Positions 9,023 through 17,848 of a stretch of 64,000 bases of DNA are shown here, in pieces (positions within the stretch are counted from its first letter, which is position 1; each line of letters opens with the position of its first letter). Position numbers and translations under genes: made by a program. Under the pieces are notes generated by a model. That model was given only the letters and a program-made list of their open reading frames with translations, was not told the DNA's origin and searched no databases. The stretch is from positions 393,481 to 457,480 of the forward strand of contig JAFIEV010000082.1 in the NCBI GenBank assembly GCA_020832305.1, read 5' to 3'. Origin of the DNA: Cyclobacteriaceae bacterium. Its GTDB lineage: Bacteria; Bacteroidota; Bacteroidia; Cytophagales; Cyclobacteriaceae.

Positions 9023-10033
9023 ATGAGCCTCGAGACTTCATATTTAGGACTGAAATTGAAAAATCCTGTAATTGCAGGAAGCTCTTCACTAACTGGCAAA
9101 ATCGAAAAGATTCAGGAAATGGCAGACCATGGCATAGGTGGAATCGTATTAAAATCTCTGTATGAAGAGCAGATTATGGCCGATCTCGAAAAACTGATCG
9201 AACAGGAAGAAATGTATTTCTGGTATCCCGAGGCTACTGAATATGTAAACCAATTGGCAAAAAATGAGGGCATAAGTCAATACCTTCAGTTGATCAGGGA
9301 GACAAAAAAAGCTTGCCAAATGCCGGTGATTGCCAGTATTAACTGCATTACTGCCGGTGCTTGGACCCACATTGCAAAAAATATCGAAGATGCCGGTGCT
9401 GATGCAATTGAGCTAAATATTGCAATTTTTCCTGCCAATCAGACTGTGACTTCCCTTGAAATTGAAAATGAATACATTCAAATCGTACACAAGGTAGTCA
9501 ATGAGGTTAAAATACCCGTGTCGGTGAAAATAGGATTTTACTTCACTAACCTGCCCGCTATAGTGAGCCATCTGTCGGAGGCAGGGGCTAAGGGTATCGT
9601 ATTGTTTAATCGTTTTTACAGACCCGATATAGACATAAATAAGATAGAACTCACCACCCCCAATGTATTCAGCGCATCAGAAGAAAGCGCTATAACCCTC
9701 AGATGGATCGGTTTATTGTCTGAAAAATTTACTACCAATATTATTGCTTCAACCGGTATTTATCGATACGATCATGCGGTAAAACAAATACTTGCCGGGG
9801 CAAATGCAGTGCAAATCTGCTCTGTACTTTATAAATACGGGAGCAAAGCCATTTCGCAAATTACCGATGGTATAGATATATGGATGAAAGAAAAAGGATT
9901 TAAAAGCATCGAAGATTTCAGAGGACTCGTCAATCGTAAAAGTGTCAATACTATGCAGTGGGAGCGAATTCACTTTATGATGCGCAGCAACGAACAAATG
10001 GTTAAACCTGTGAAATGGCAGGCAGATGAATAA
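9023..10033 (+). CDS. Dihydroorotate dehydrogenase-like FMN flavoprotein
   Basis: The 336-residue protein resembles the TIM-barrel, FMN-dependent dihydroorotate dehydrogenase superfamily. It opens with LETSYLGLKLKNPVIAGSS, has a central VSVKIGFYFTNLP strand-loop, and has the phosphate-binding end IIASTGIYRYDHAVKQILAGANAVQIC. It belongs to the group usually annotated 'dihydroorotate dehydrogenase-like', which is widespread in Bacteroidota and separate from PyrD; I see no partner PyrK or other pyrimidine genes. It starts 24 bases after hoxW on the same strand, so it is probably the last gene of the hox operon. A link to flavin-based redox exchange with the hydrogenase is inference; the substrate is unknown. 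Confidence 0.8.
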   Translation: MSLETSYLGLKLKNPVIAGSSSLTGKIEKIQEMADHGIGGIVLKSLYEEQIMADLEKLIEQEEMYFWYPEATEYVNQLAKNEGISQYLQLIRETKKACQMPVIASINCITAGAWTHIAKNIEDAGADAIELNIAIFPANQTVTSLEIENEYIQIVHKVVNEVKIPVSVKIGFYFTNLPAIVSHLSEAGAKGIVLFNRFYRPDIDINKIELTTPNVFSASEESAITLRWIGLLSEKFTTNIIASTGIYRYDHAVKQILAGANAVQICSVLYKYGSKAISQITDGIDIWMKEKGFKSIEDFRGLVNRKSVNTMQWERIHFMMRSNEQMVKPVKWQADE

Positions 10034-10052
10034 TTTTTTAAAAGTTTCTTTA

Positions 10053-10112
10053 AAACCGTGCCCATACATTTGGTAATGTAACAGCAAAAAACAATTTGTA
10101 TAGGCACGGTTT
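10053..10112. repeat. Imperfect inverted repeat after the hox operon
   Basis: AAACCGTGCCCATAC (10053-10067) and GTATAGGCACGGTTT (10098-10112) form a 15-base stem with a single mismatch around a 30-base loop. The left arm is preceded by an A/T-rich tract, giving a U-run for a minus-strand transcript rather than a plus-strand one. It may end hox transcription as an RNA hairpin, or be a small palindromic repeat element. Confidence 0.5.
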
Positions 10113-10465
10113 CGAATAAACGCTTTATAGAAAAACTTTTTTTGAGCAGAACATACACGTCGCAGAAAATAAGGTCTGTATATTCAAAGGTTTTACCACG
10201 AAATTCAGAATTTTCTTTCACTTCTGCATCAGTCTGCAATAGGTTGTTAATGAATTCATAGTCAATGACCAAAGGACAAAATAGGATGAGATGGCAATTG
10301 ACCAGGAGGGTTGGTTGTCAAACATAAAAAATATTGCCTTTTTTCTGCAAAAAACTAACGAAATCTTTGCAAAATTGACGAAAATGACGTTTCTTACAGC
10401 AAAACTAAAAGTTTCTGATTAGTATTATTTTTTTATATTTTTTTTAACACAAATTCACAAACAAA
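10113..10465. other. Gene-free stretch before ppdK
   Basis: No convincing gene is seen. A minus-strand open frame crosses it but continues into the coding end of the upstream gene and has no recognisable motif. The last 100 bases are very A/T rich, with long T-runs just before the ppdK start, and probably contain the ppdK promoter and leader. Confidence 0.4.
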
Positions 10466-13261
10466 ATGAAAGAAAATCCAAAATTTGTTTACTTTTTCGC
10501 AGCTAATGAAGCTGAAGGAAAGTCAGAAATGAAAGATTTACTTGGCGGTAAAGGCGCCAATCTGGCTGAGATGTGCAATATAGGCATACCGGTTCCTCCA
10601 GGATTAACCATTAGCACTGAGGTTTGTAATTATTTCCTGAAGAATGATAATGTATTTCCTGAAGGCTTGACAGAAGAGGTTGCCGCAGCACTCGAAAGAA
10701 TCGAAAAACTCATGGACAAAAAGTTTGGAGATCCCATCAATCCATTATTGCTTTCTGTAAGATCAGGCTCGAGATATTCCATGCCAGGTATGATGGATAC
10801 CGTACTTAACCTTGGCTTAAATGATCAAATCACTGAAGGACTCGGTAAGTTGAGCAATAATCCACGTTTCGCATGGGATTCATATCGTCGCTTTGTCCAA
10901 ATGTACGGAGATGTAGTTATGGGTTTGCGGCCTGTAGATCATGATGATATAGATCCTTTTGAAGAAATTATTGAAAGGCTAAAAGTACAAAGAGGTGTTG
11001 AAATGGATACCGACCTCACCACCGAAGATCTTAAATTGCTGGTGAAGGACTTTAAAAGAGCTATAAAAACAAGAACCGGTCTTAGTTTTCCTGAAAATCC
11101 GATGGATCAGCTATGGGGTGCTATTGAAGCTGTTTTCAGAAGCTGGAATAATGAGCGTGCCGTAAAATATCGCAGACTTAATTTTATCTCTGATCAGTGG
11201 GGTACTGCCGTAAACGTACAGGGTATGGTATATGGAAATATGGGTAACGATTCTGCTACGGGCGTAGCATTTACGCGGGATCCATCTACCGGTGAAAATC
11301 AGTTTTATGGTGAATATCTTGTTAATGCACAGGGAGAAGATGTGGTGGCAGGTATTCGTACACCTCAACCTATCAATAAGGCCGGCAGAAAAAATAAAGA
11401 TGACGTGACCTTTGAATCACTGATGCCCGATATTTATACTCAGTTGCTGCAAATAAGAGAAACCCTCGAAGAACACTATCGCGATATGCAGGATATTGAG
11501 TTTACCATTGAACGTAATAAGCTGTGGATGCTACAGACGCGTACGGGTAAACGAACTGCAGCCGCGGCATTGAGAATAGCCGTTGAAATGGCTGAAAGTG
11601 GTGCCATTAGTCGTGAAGAAGCCATCATGCGCGTACAACCTAATCAGCTTGAGCAAATATTGCACCCCAATTTTGACCCAAAAGCTGAAATCACGGTTAT
11701 TGCCAAAGGCCTTCCTGCTTCCCCCGGAGCATCTTCTGGCAGGGTAGTATTTAATGCCAAAGATGCCGAAGAATGGGCATCCAAAGGTGAGAAAGTGATA
11801 TTGGTTCGCGTTGAAACCAGCCCTGAAGATATTGGTGGTATGAATGCCGCCAAAGGTATACTCACCGCCAGAGGTGGGATGACCTCACACGCAGCCGTGG
11901 TTGCAAGAGGCATGGGTAAATGTTGTGTTGCCGGATGTAATGATATTTCAGTTATATACAGCGCCAAGCAATTCAGGGCACATGATGTAATAGTAAAAGA
12001 AGGAGATTGGATCTCGCTTAATGGCAGCACAGGTGAAGTGATACTGGGTCAGGTGCCTACCGTTGAACCTGAAATTACCGGCAACTTCAGCAAATTAATG
12101 AGCTGGGCTGATATGGTGAAAAGACTCGAAATCCGTACCAATGCTGATACACCAAAAGATGCCCAACAGGCGCGTGAATTTGGTGCCAAAGGGATAGGAC
12201 TCTGCCGTACTGAACATATGTTCTTCGAGCATAACCGAATTGAAGCAGTAAGGGAAATGATTATGTCTGAAGATTATATCGGACGTCAGGCTGCACTTAC
12301 CAAAATTCTTCCCATGCAGATTGAAGATTTCATTGCAATCTTTGAAGCTATGGATGGCCTCCCGGTTACCATTCGTACCCTGGATCCCCCATTACATGAA
12401 TTCCTGCCTAATCGTGAAGAATTGCTCAAAGATATTCTGGATATGAAAATTGGCCTTAAAGAGGCACCCAACTTGCAGAGAATCGATGAACTGCTAAAGC
12501 AAATAAAGACTAAGGAAGCTCTGCTCGAAAAAGTAGAGGCTCTCTTTGAAGCCAACCCCATGCTGGGTACACGCGGATGCCGCCTGGGTATCATTTATCC
12601 CGAACTTACAGTAATGCAGGCAAAAGCGATTTTCGAAGCTGCATGTGCATGTAAGAGAAAAGGTATCACTGCCCGTCCTGAAATCATGATTCCTCTGGTA
12701 TCTACCAGCCCTGAACTTGAGCATCAAAAGGCCATAGTGCAGAGGGTAGCCAAGGAAGTGATGGATAAGCATGTTGTCGAAATCGAATATAGCATAGGTA
12801 CCATGATCGAGCTCCCAAGAGCCGCCCTGAATGCAAGAGCCATCGCTGAATCAGCTGATTTCTTTAGCTTTGGAACCAATGACCTTACACAAACCACCCT
12901 CGGTTTGTCAAGGGACGATTCAGATAAATTTTTGCCAATGTATCTGGAACAGCAGATTTTCGTATCTAACCCATTTGAAAAACTAGATCAGAATGGCGTA
13001 GGTAAGCTCGTTGATTTTGCCGTTCGTGAAGGCCGCAAGACCAAAAAAGATTTGAAAATTGGTATATGTGGCGAACATGGTGGCGAACCCAGCTCTGTGG
13101 AATTTTTCCACATGATTGGCCTCGACTATGTAAGTTGTTCACCATTCAGAGTGCCTGTGGCACGTTTGGCAGCAGCTCAGGCAGCACTCAAAAACAAGAA
13201 ATCTTCTGATACCAGCCTTATCATGGAAGGGACCAAAGATATAGTTGGTACGCATGCCTGA
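10466..13261 (+). CDS. ppdK: Pyruvate, phosphate dikinase
   Basis: PPDK interconverts pyruvate, ATP and phosphate with PEP, AMP and pyrophosphate, serving glycolysis or gluconeogenesis in anaerobes and many Bacteroidota. The 931 residues show the three expected parts. An N-terminal ATP-grasp domain has [12 protein letters not shown] and [21 protein letters not shown]. The swivelling phosphohistidine domain has [15 protein letters not shown], with catalytic His475. The C-terminal PEP/pyruvate TIM barrel has [36 protein letters not shown] and GICGEHGG. Length is slightly above the usual 870-910 residues, mainly at the C terminus. It is monocistronic, with a strong terminator right after the stop. 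Placement after a hydrogenase operon fits a fermentative or micro-oxic metabolism (inference). Confidence 0.96.
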   Translation: MKENPKFVYFFAANEAEGKSEMKDLLGGKGANLAEMCNIGIPVPPGLTISTEVCNYFLKNDNVFPEGLTEEVAAALERIEKLMDKKFGDPINPLLLSVRSGSRYSMPGMMDTVLNLGLNDQITEGLGKLSNNPRFAWDSYRRFVQMYGDVVMGLRPVDHDDIDPFEEIIERLKVQRGVEMDTDLTTEDLKLLVKDFKRAIKTRTGLSFPENPMDQLWGAIEAVFRSWNNERAVKYRRLNFISDQWGTAVNVQGMVYGNMGNDSATGVAFTRDPSTGENQFYGEYLVNAQGEDVVAGIRTPQPINKAGRKNKDDVTFESLMPDIYTQLLQIRETLEEHYRDMQDIEFTIERNKLWMLQTRTGKRTAAAALRIAVEMAESGAISREEAIMRVQPNQLEQILHPNFDPKAEITVIAKGLPASPGASSGRVVFNAKDAEEWASKGEKVILVRVETSPEDIGGMNAAKGILTARGGMTSHAAVVARGMGKCCVAGCNDISVIYSAKQFRAHDVIVKEGDWISLNGSTGEVILGQVPTVEPEITGNFSKLMSWADMVKRLEIRTNADTPKDAQQAREFGAKGIGLCRTEHMFFEHNRIEAVREMIMSEDYIGRQAALTKILPMQIEDFIAIFEAMDGLPVTIRTLDPPLHEFLPNREELLKDILDMKIGLKEAPNLQRIDELLKQIKTKEALLEKVEALFEANPMLGTRGCRLGIIYPELTVMQAKAIFEAACACKRKGITARPEIMIPLVSTSPELEHQKAIVQRVAKEVMDKHVVEIEYSIGTMIELPRAALNARAIAESADFFSFGTNDLTQTTLGLSRDDSDKFLPMYLEQQIFVSNPFEKLDQNGVGKLVDFAVREGRKTKKDLKIGICGEHGGEPSSVEFFHMIGLDYVSCSPFRVPVARLAAAQAALKNKKSSDTSLIMEGTKDIVGTHA

Positions 13262-13281
13262 TGTAATTTTAAACTAAAATT

Positions 13282-13315
13282 AAAAAACCTGCCTCTAAAA
13301 GGCAGGTTTTTTTTT
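13282..13315 (+). terminator. Rho-independent terminator of ppdK
   Basis: AAACCTGCCT pairs with AGGCAGGTTT around a short CTAAA loop and is followed by a run of nine T. It lies 20 bases after the ppdK stop codon. Confidence 0.92.
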
Positions 13316-13415
13316 GCCCCGATTAAACCCTTTGGCATTGTAATTGTCAAAAGTGCAGTCACCAGACAAACAACCTTTGAAATAGGTAAATTATTTTTAA
13401 CCAAAACCAAGTGTT

Positions 13416-14213
13416 ATGCAAAAATTAAAAGTCTTTTTGATGGGAATCCTTGCCACTGGATTCCTTTGGGCATGTGAGAGTAGTGACAGGGTACCCAATG
13501 GTATGAGTCGCTTGCAGGTGTATCTGGTCGATGCACCAGGAGAGTATGAAGAAGTGAATGTGGAAATCATCGATGTACTCATCAATCCTGAAGATGGGGA
13601 TAATGGCTGGCAAAGCCTGGGTATGATACAGCCGGGTGTTTATAACCTGCTGGATTTTACCGGAGGGATTGATACCTTACTGGCAGATACAGAACTTCCG
13701 GCCGGGGAAATCCGGCAAATCCGACTTTTACTGGGAAGTGACAATTACCTTGTTATCAACGGTAACCGGGTAGACCTCACCACTCCCTCAGCCCAACAGA
13801 GTGGTTTAAAGGTTAATTTGCACTCCACCCTTGAAGAAGGGATTCTGTACCGGGTGTACCTCGATTTTGATGCCGGACGTTCGGTAGTAAGGGCTGGCAA
13901 TAGCGGAATGTTCATTTTGAAACCTGTTATCAGAGCTACACTTGCCTCCCAAGGTGGTACCATCAGAGGCAGGGTAAGTCCTGAAGAAATTCAAACCCGC
14001 GTTTTTGCCATTCATAATGGTGATAGTGTAAGCACCTTTACCAATGATGAAGGGCATTATATGATGCGGGGACTCAATCCCGGCATCTACACTGTATCGA
14101 TCCTTCCTGAGGAACCCTATGAAGTTGTAATACTCGATGACGTTGAAGTTGAAGATAATCAGGTCACCGATCTCGGACTGACAACACTCGATAATCCTGA
14201 AGCCGGAGAATAA
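13416..14213 (+). CDS. DUF4382 domain lipoprotein with carboxypeptidase-like C-terminal domain
   Basis: The 265-residue protein starts with a lipoprotein signal, hydrophobic GILATGFLWAC with the acceptor cysteine near residue 20, so it should be anchored in an envelope membrane. The next part matches the DUF4382 pattern: SRLQVYLVDAPGEYEEVNVEI, then a run about an effect on a bound quantity (NLLDFTGGIDTLLADTELPAG) and RQIRLLLGSDNYLVINGN. The last third (GGTIRGRVSPEE to NDEGHYMMRGLNPGIYTVSI) reads like a carboxypeptidase regulatory-like beta-sandwich. Function is unknown for the family. It stands alone between two terminators. Confidence 0.85.
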   Translation: MQKLKVFLMGILATGFLWACESSDRVPNGMSRLQVYLVDAPGEYEEVNVEIIDVLINPEDGDNGWQSLGMIQPGVYNLLDFTGGIDTLLADTELPAGEIRQIRLLLGSDNYLVINGNRVDLTTPSAQQSGLKVNLHSTLEEGILYRVYLDFDAGRSVVRAGNSGMFILKPVIRATLASQGGTIRGRVSPEEIQTRVFAIHNGDSVSTFTNDEGHYMMRGLNPGIYTVSILPEEPYEVVILDDVEVEDNQVTDLGLTTLDNPEAGE

Positions 14214-14233
14214 TTGATTCTTCATTTATCATT

Positions 14234-14280
14234 AAAGAAAGGTTCTCCTGGTTTTTATATCCGGACAGCCTTTCTTTTTT
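14234..14280 (+). terminator. Terminator after the DUF4382 gene
   Basis: AAAGAAAGG (14234-14242) pairs with CCTTTCTTT (14269-14277); an inner stem of CTCCTGG with CCGGACAG tightens it, and a T-run follows. Confidence 0.8.
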
Positions 14281-14365
14281 TATGCTTTACAACCTTTTGA
14301 GAAAAAACTGTGTCTTGAATGTAGAATTAGAATACAGATCAGTAAAAGCATTAATTAATCATTAA

Positions 14366-14767
14366 ATGAAAAATCCTTTAAAACCATCAGTACTCATGTC
14401 TCTGCTCTTAACGGTTTTCTTAACCATCGTATCTTGCAGAGATGATGTATCGCCGGTCTATAATATTTACAATGAGTGGCAGTGGGTAATGACCACATCA
14501 TTCAGGGGGGGTTCAATAACTGCCATGGAGCTTGATTCAACTTTTTACTATTCGTTTTTTCAAAATGGGAAACTAGTGTTAAAGAATATTAATAAAGAAG
14601 TTGTTAATGAACTTGATATCGAATTTAGTACAGGAGATGATTTCAATACATACAGGATACTTTCAAATGATGACCTTTATGGATATAGAATATCCTCAGA
14701 TACATTAGGCATCTGGTTGGTCAATAGCTTATGGTCTCCTTACGTTACTTTTAAAATTTCCCGCTAA
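14366..14767 (+). CDS. Small putative lipoprotein, lipocalin-like
   Basis: This 133-residue protein has a hydrophobic N terminus ending in IVSCRDD, a typical lipobox, so export and lipidation are likely. The mature part starts with YNEWQWVMTTSFRGGS, a pattern seen in small lipocalin-like Bacteroidota lipoproteins of the type 'W-x-W-V-x-S-x-GG', followed by alternating beta-strand-like segments. The lipocalin link is only a resemblance. Its stop overlaps the end of the convergent creD gene by four bases, so the two transcripts run into each other. Confidence 0.6.
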   Translation: MKNPLKPSVLMSLLLTVFLTIVSCRDDVSPVYNIYNEWQWVMTTSFRGGSITAMELDSTFYYSFFQNGKLVLKNINKEVVNELDIEFSTGDDFNTYRILSNDDLYGYRISSDTLGIWLVNSLWSPYVTFKISR

Positions 14768-16113
14768 TCCGCTTTGCCACACTTGTTGACCTGCAATGTA
14801 TACCAATTAACATTTCTGGTAAAATACATGGTGCAAGCCAAGATCAAAACCAGACCTATGCTGCCAAGAAGCAAAGCATAATCAGACAATTGCAGGGTAA
14901 CAAATAGAAATCCATACAATGCAAAAAGCGTCATCAGTAATACCAAACTCAACTTTAATTTTTTGAAAACACTCAGGGAGTACAAAGTGATCATGGCCAC
15001 GATGGCCAGAACCGAGATACCATAGGCCATGTTAAAGCTGAGATGTTCTGATATGGATACCAGCAGGATATAAAACAGGCAAATGGCGAGGCCTACCAAT
15101 GCATATTGAAAAGGATGGATTTTTCGGTTATTCAATATTTCAACCAAAAAAAACAACAAAAAAGTCAATGCTATGCTCATGACTGCGTACTTGGCACTTC
15201 GACTTGATTTCTGATAATCGTCTAGTGGAAGTATAAAATCTACTCCAAAGGCCGAATCCTCTATTTGCATTTTTGGTGAAGCGCCAATCCAGCTTTGGGG
15301 ATAATTCCGGTTAAGTTGCAATACCACCCAGGATGCTTCAAAGCCCTCCTGGTCAAGCTTTCTCTGGTCGGGTAAAAAATTACCCATAAAAGATGGTGAA
15401 GACCAGGGTGATCTCATTTTGACCTGTGTTGTGGTACCCAGTGGAATGAAAGAAAGATTTTGGCTTCCCTGTAGCTCGAGTGTGAAGGAAAAAGGAATAT
15501 TGATCTCCGCTGCATTGAGGCTGGATATAGGGAAAGTAAGCCCGGAATAAACAAGATCGGATAGCTTAGAGCCGGGAATGGCATTGACGATGGTCTGGCT
15601 GCATAAAAATTTAATTTGGTTTTTAATACCCCTCAGATCAGAAATGCCAATGGTAAAAAATGCCTGTTGGTATAGTACCTCTTTGAGATTTTCTTGCTCC
15701 GGCCTTTCTTTAAGATCGAAATTGCCTTTGCAACTGATTTCTGAAGAGTAAACCACCACTTCATAAATGCCTCTTTTCAACGTTCGTGGTATTACCTCGG
15801 CTTCCACTATTAGATTTTCAGGCAATATATTCCAGTATTTATGAGTCGTAATGGTTTTGCCATCTTTCTCTTCTTCATATATCAGCGGAATGCTAAGTAT
15901 GGGACCATTGATTTGCTGTTGTCTGGCCCATTTTGAACTGACTTCTTCCCGTACTTCCTTATTGAGCTTTTCCCTTTCATGAATGATCGATTCAATCATG
16001 GCAGCAGGGATTAACAAAAGCAACATCAGTATGGTAATGGTGAAAAGTTTGAGAGAAACAGAGTTTTTAATCCGTTCGTTGAGATTCTCAAAAAAGTTGT
16101 TCTGTGTATTCAT
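14764..16113 (-). CDS. creD: CreD family inner-membrane protein
   Basis: The 449-residue protein matches CreD, an inner-membrane protein of the Cre regulon linked in other bacteria to envelope integrity and beta-lactam or colicin response. Features are an N-terminal membrane segment (LFTITILMLLLLIPAAMI), the family sequence around RQQQINGPILSIPL and HKYWNILPENL, a large extracytoplasmic domain to about residue 300, and about six closely spaced membrane segments at the C terminus. It lies 52 bases after the winged-helix gene and is probably the last gene of a three-gene minus-strand operon. No CreBC pair is adjacent; the NarL-type pair upstream is a different family. Confidence 0.9.
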   Translation of the reverse strand: MNTQNNFFENLNERIKNSVSLKLFTITILMLLLLIPAAMIESIIHEREKLNKEVREEVSSKWARQQQINGPILSIPLIYEEEKDGKTITTHKYWNILPENLIVEAEVIPRTLKRGIYEVVVYSSEISCKGNFDLKERPEQENLKEVLYQQAFFTIGISDLRGIKNQIKFLCSQTIVNAIPGSKLSDLVYSGLTFPISSLNAAEINIPFSFTLELQGSQNLSFIPLGTTTQVKMRSPWSSPSFMGNFLPDQRKLDQEGFEASWVVLQLNRNYPQSWIGASPKMQIEDSAFGVDFILPLDDYQKSSRSAKYAVMSIALTFLLFFLVEILNNRKIHPFQYALVGLAICLFYILLVSISEHLSFNMAYGISVLAIVAMITLYSLSVFKKLKLSLVLLMTLFALYGFLFVTLQLSDYALLLGSIGLVLILACTMYFTRNVNWYTLQVNKCGKAD

Positions 16114-16165
16114 ATAATCTTAATTTAAAAGTACTTTCTATTTCAAAGTGAATGGATAAATTTTT

Positions 16166-16456
16166 TTATCTGAGCAGTTGTTCAATGGCTTCAATATGTT
16201 TTTTAAAAGCTTGTCTGCCTTCAGGTGTGCTAAAATACCGGGTGTTGGGTTTTCGATCGATAAATTCTTTTTTAAAGCCAATATACTTTTTCGTTTCCAG
16301 CGTTTTTAAATGACTTGCCAGGTTGCCATCAGTTACGCCCAGAAGGTCTTTAAGTGCATTGAAATCGAGAAAATCATTGACCATCAGCGCCGACATAATG
16401 CCCAACCGGGTTTTGTTTTCAAAAGCTTTGTTCAATTTACTGAGAAGCTCTTTCAC
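16166..16456 (-). CDS. Winged-helix transcriptional regulator
   Basis: This 96-residue protein has the compact winged-helix fold of the MarR/ArsR-like HTH_34 group. It has helix segment FENKTRLGIMSALMVND, recognition region LLGVTDGNLASHLKTLE, then the wing YIGFKKEFIDRKPNTRYFST and a last helix. It has no ligand or metal motif. Its start overlaps the end of the membrane-protein gene by four bases, and creD follows, an arrangement common in Bacteroidota, so it probably controls this operon (inference). Confidence 0.85.
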   Translation of the reverse strand: MKELLSKLNKAFENKTRLGIMSALMVNDFLDFNALKDLLGVTDGNLASHLKTLETKKYIGFKKEFIDRKPNTRYFSTPEGRQAFKKHIEAIEQLLR

Positions 16457-17067
16457 GACTTGTATTTCAGGTGCATGTACAAACCATACGCTATATGTAA
16501 AATGCCGAAGCCAATGGCCCAGAAAATTAAACCATAGCCAATAAAGTAAAACGCCAGTAGTCCAAGGGCAATTTCAAGCAGTCCCAGACTGCGTATTTCA
16601 TCAAGGGTGTATTTGCTGGCATTCACCAGACTCAGCCCATAGAAAACCAGGGTCAGTGGTGCTGCCATACCTGCGAATCCCTTAAGAAACAGCATCAGGC
16701 AAAGAATGCCACCGGTCGTCAAAGGAATGAAAAGATTGATCAGCAGTCTTTTGGTTTGTGCATCCCATATCTTGAGATTGCGTTTTTGGGTTTCCCTGGT
16801 GGTAAACCAGATACCGGTAGCCAGTGCTATCACCAAAGTAAACAGAGCAATGATCAGTAAGCGAAAAAGTACTTCCACGGGTAAATCGGTAGGATGATGC
16901 CCCAATTCATGCTGATAAGATTGCAAAGTGTGGTGAGCAAGATATGCGCCGACCAAAGCAGTGATTCCTGCCGAGATGCCAGATAGCCCGCTGAGTGAAA
17001 TAAAACGGGAAGAACGGTTCATCATTTCCCGAATTTCCCTGAGATCATCTAAATATTTTTCTTTCAT
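16453..17067 (-). CDS. Six-segment membrane protein of the winged-helix/creD operon
   Basis: The 204-residue protein has about six hydrophobic segments: around 18-45, 70-95, 110-130, 133-155 and two near the C terminus (LLEIALGLLAFYFIGYGLIF and onward). It has a charged N-terminal start (MKEKYLDDLREIREMM). No catalytic motif is visible and I do not recognise a named family. It is the first gene of the operon with the winged-helix regulator and creD, so it may be the sensor-like or target membrane partner of the regulator (inference). Confidence 0.75.
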   Translation of the reverse strand: MKEKYLDDLREIREMMNRSSRFISLSGLSGISAGITALVGAYLAHHTLQSYQHELGHHPTDLPVEVLFRLLIIALFTLVIALATGIWFTTRETQKRNLKIWDAQTKRLLINLFIPLTTGGILCLMLFLKGFAGMAAPLTLVFYGLSLVNASKYTLDEIRSLGLLEIALGLLAFYFIGYGLIFWAIGFGILHIAYGLYMHLKYKS

Positions 17068-17206
17068 GAAAAGTACTTTGAATTACAAAGTAAAGGAATG
17101 GCAACCAATACTGCAAAGCCTGGTAAAGAAATTTTTTTGGAAGTGGTGTAAGCCCGGGTTGCTTTTCCTTTTGGTGTTAAGAGCAACGCGTTGATTGAGT
17201 ACCGCT

Positions 17207-17848
17207 TTACTTTAAAAGATTGTATTCGAGGGCCAGTTTTACCAGTCCGACTGTATTACGCGCCCCGGTTTTTATGAGCATATTTCTGCGATGTGTTTCA
17301 ACGGTACCGAAACTGATAAATAGCTTATCTGCGATTTCCTGGGTGGTGTATTCATCCATGATTAGCCTGAGCACATCTTTCTCTCTTCTTGAAAGGTGAG
17401 GAAAAGTATCGCTGATTTTTTGTTTGCTTGTATTGGTTACGCTGTTGATGATAATTTCATTAACTGTATCATCTAAATATACTTTACCCAGGTAACAAGA
17501 TTGTATGGCTTTAACGATCTCATCTTTACCAGCATTTTTCAATACATAACCTTTGGCGCCGTTGCCAAGCATCAGTTTGATCAGGCTGCTTTCCTTGTGC
17601 ATGGAAATGGCGATGATTTTAATATCGGGAAAGCTGCTTAAGATAGATTTACAGGTATCAATGCCATTGATACCCGGCATATTTATATCCAATAAAATCA
17701 CATCCGGTTTCAGTACAGGAACCAACTCGATTGCTTCTTCACCCGAGAGGGCAAAACCAGTCACCTTTATTTCTTCCTGATCATGTAGCAGCAGCTGCAT
17801 ACCTTCGATCACCATTTTGTGATCGTCTACGATTAACACTTCTATCAT
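17207..17848 (-). CDS. NarL/LuxR-family response regulator
   Basis: A 213-residue response regulator: receiver domain with VLIVDDHKMV (D8, D9), phospho-acceptor D54 in VILLDINMPG and conserved GYVLKNAGKDE, then a LuxR-type HTH (LSRREKDVLRLIMDEYTTQE and FISFGTVETHRRNML). It starts inside the last four bases of the upstream histidine kinase, so the two are coupled and form a cognate pair. Targets are unknown; the next genes downstream are the membrane protein/winged-helix/creD unit, 139 bases away. Confidence 0.93.
   Translation of the reverse strand: MIEVLIVDDHKMVIEGMQLLLHDQEEIKVTGFALSGEEAIELVPVLKPDVILLDINMPGINGIDTCKSILSSFPDIKIIAISMHKESSLIKLMLGNGAKGYVLKNAGKDEIVKAIQSCYLGKVYLDDTVNEIIINSVTNTSKQKISDTFPHLSRREKDVLRLIMDEYTTQEIADKLFISFGTVETHRRNMLIKTGARNTVGLVKLALEYNLLK

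Noticed and set aside
9970..10272. Minus-strand 100-residue frame after the DHOD-like gene
   Set aside because: It runs through the coding end of that gene and across the inverted repeat, with no recognisable motif or neighbour support.
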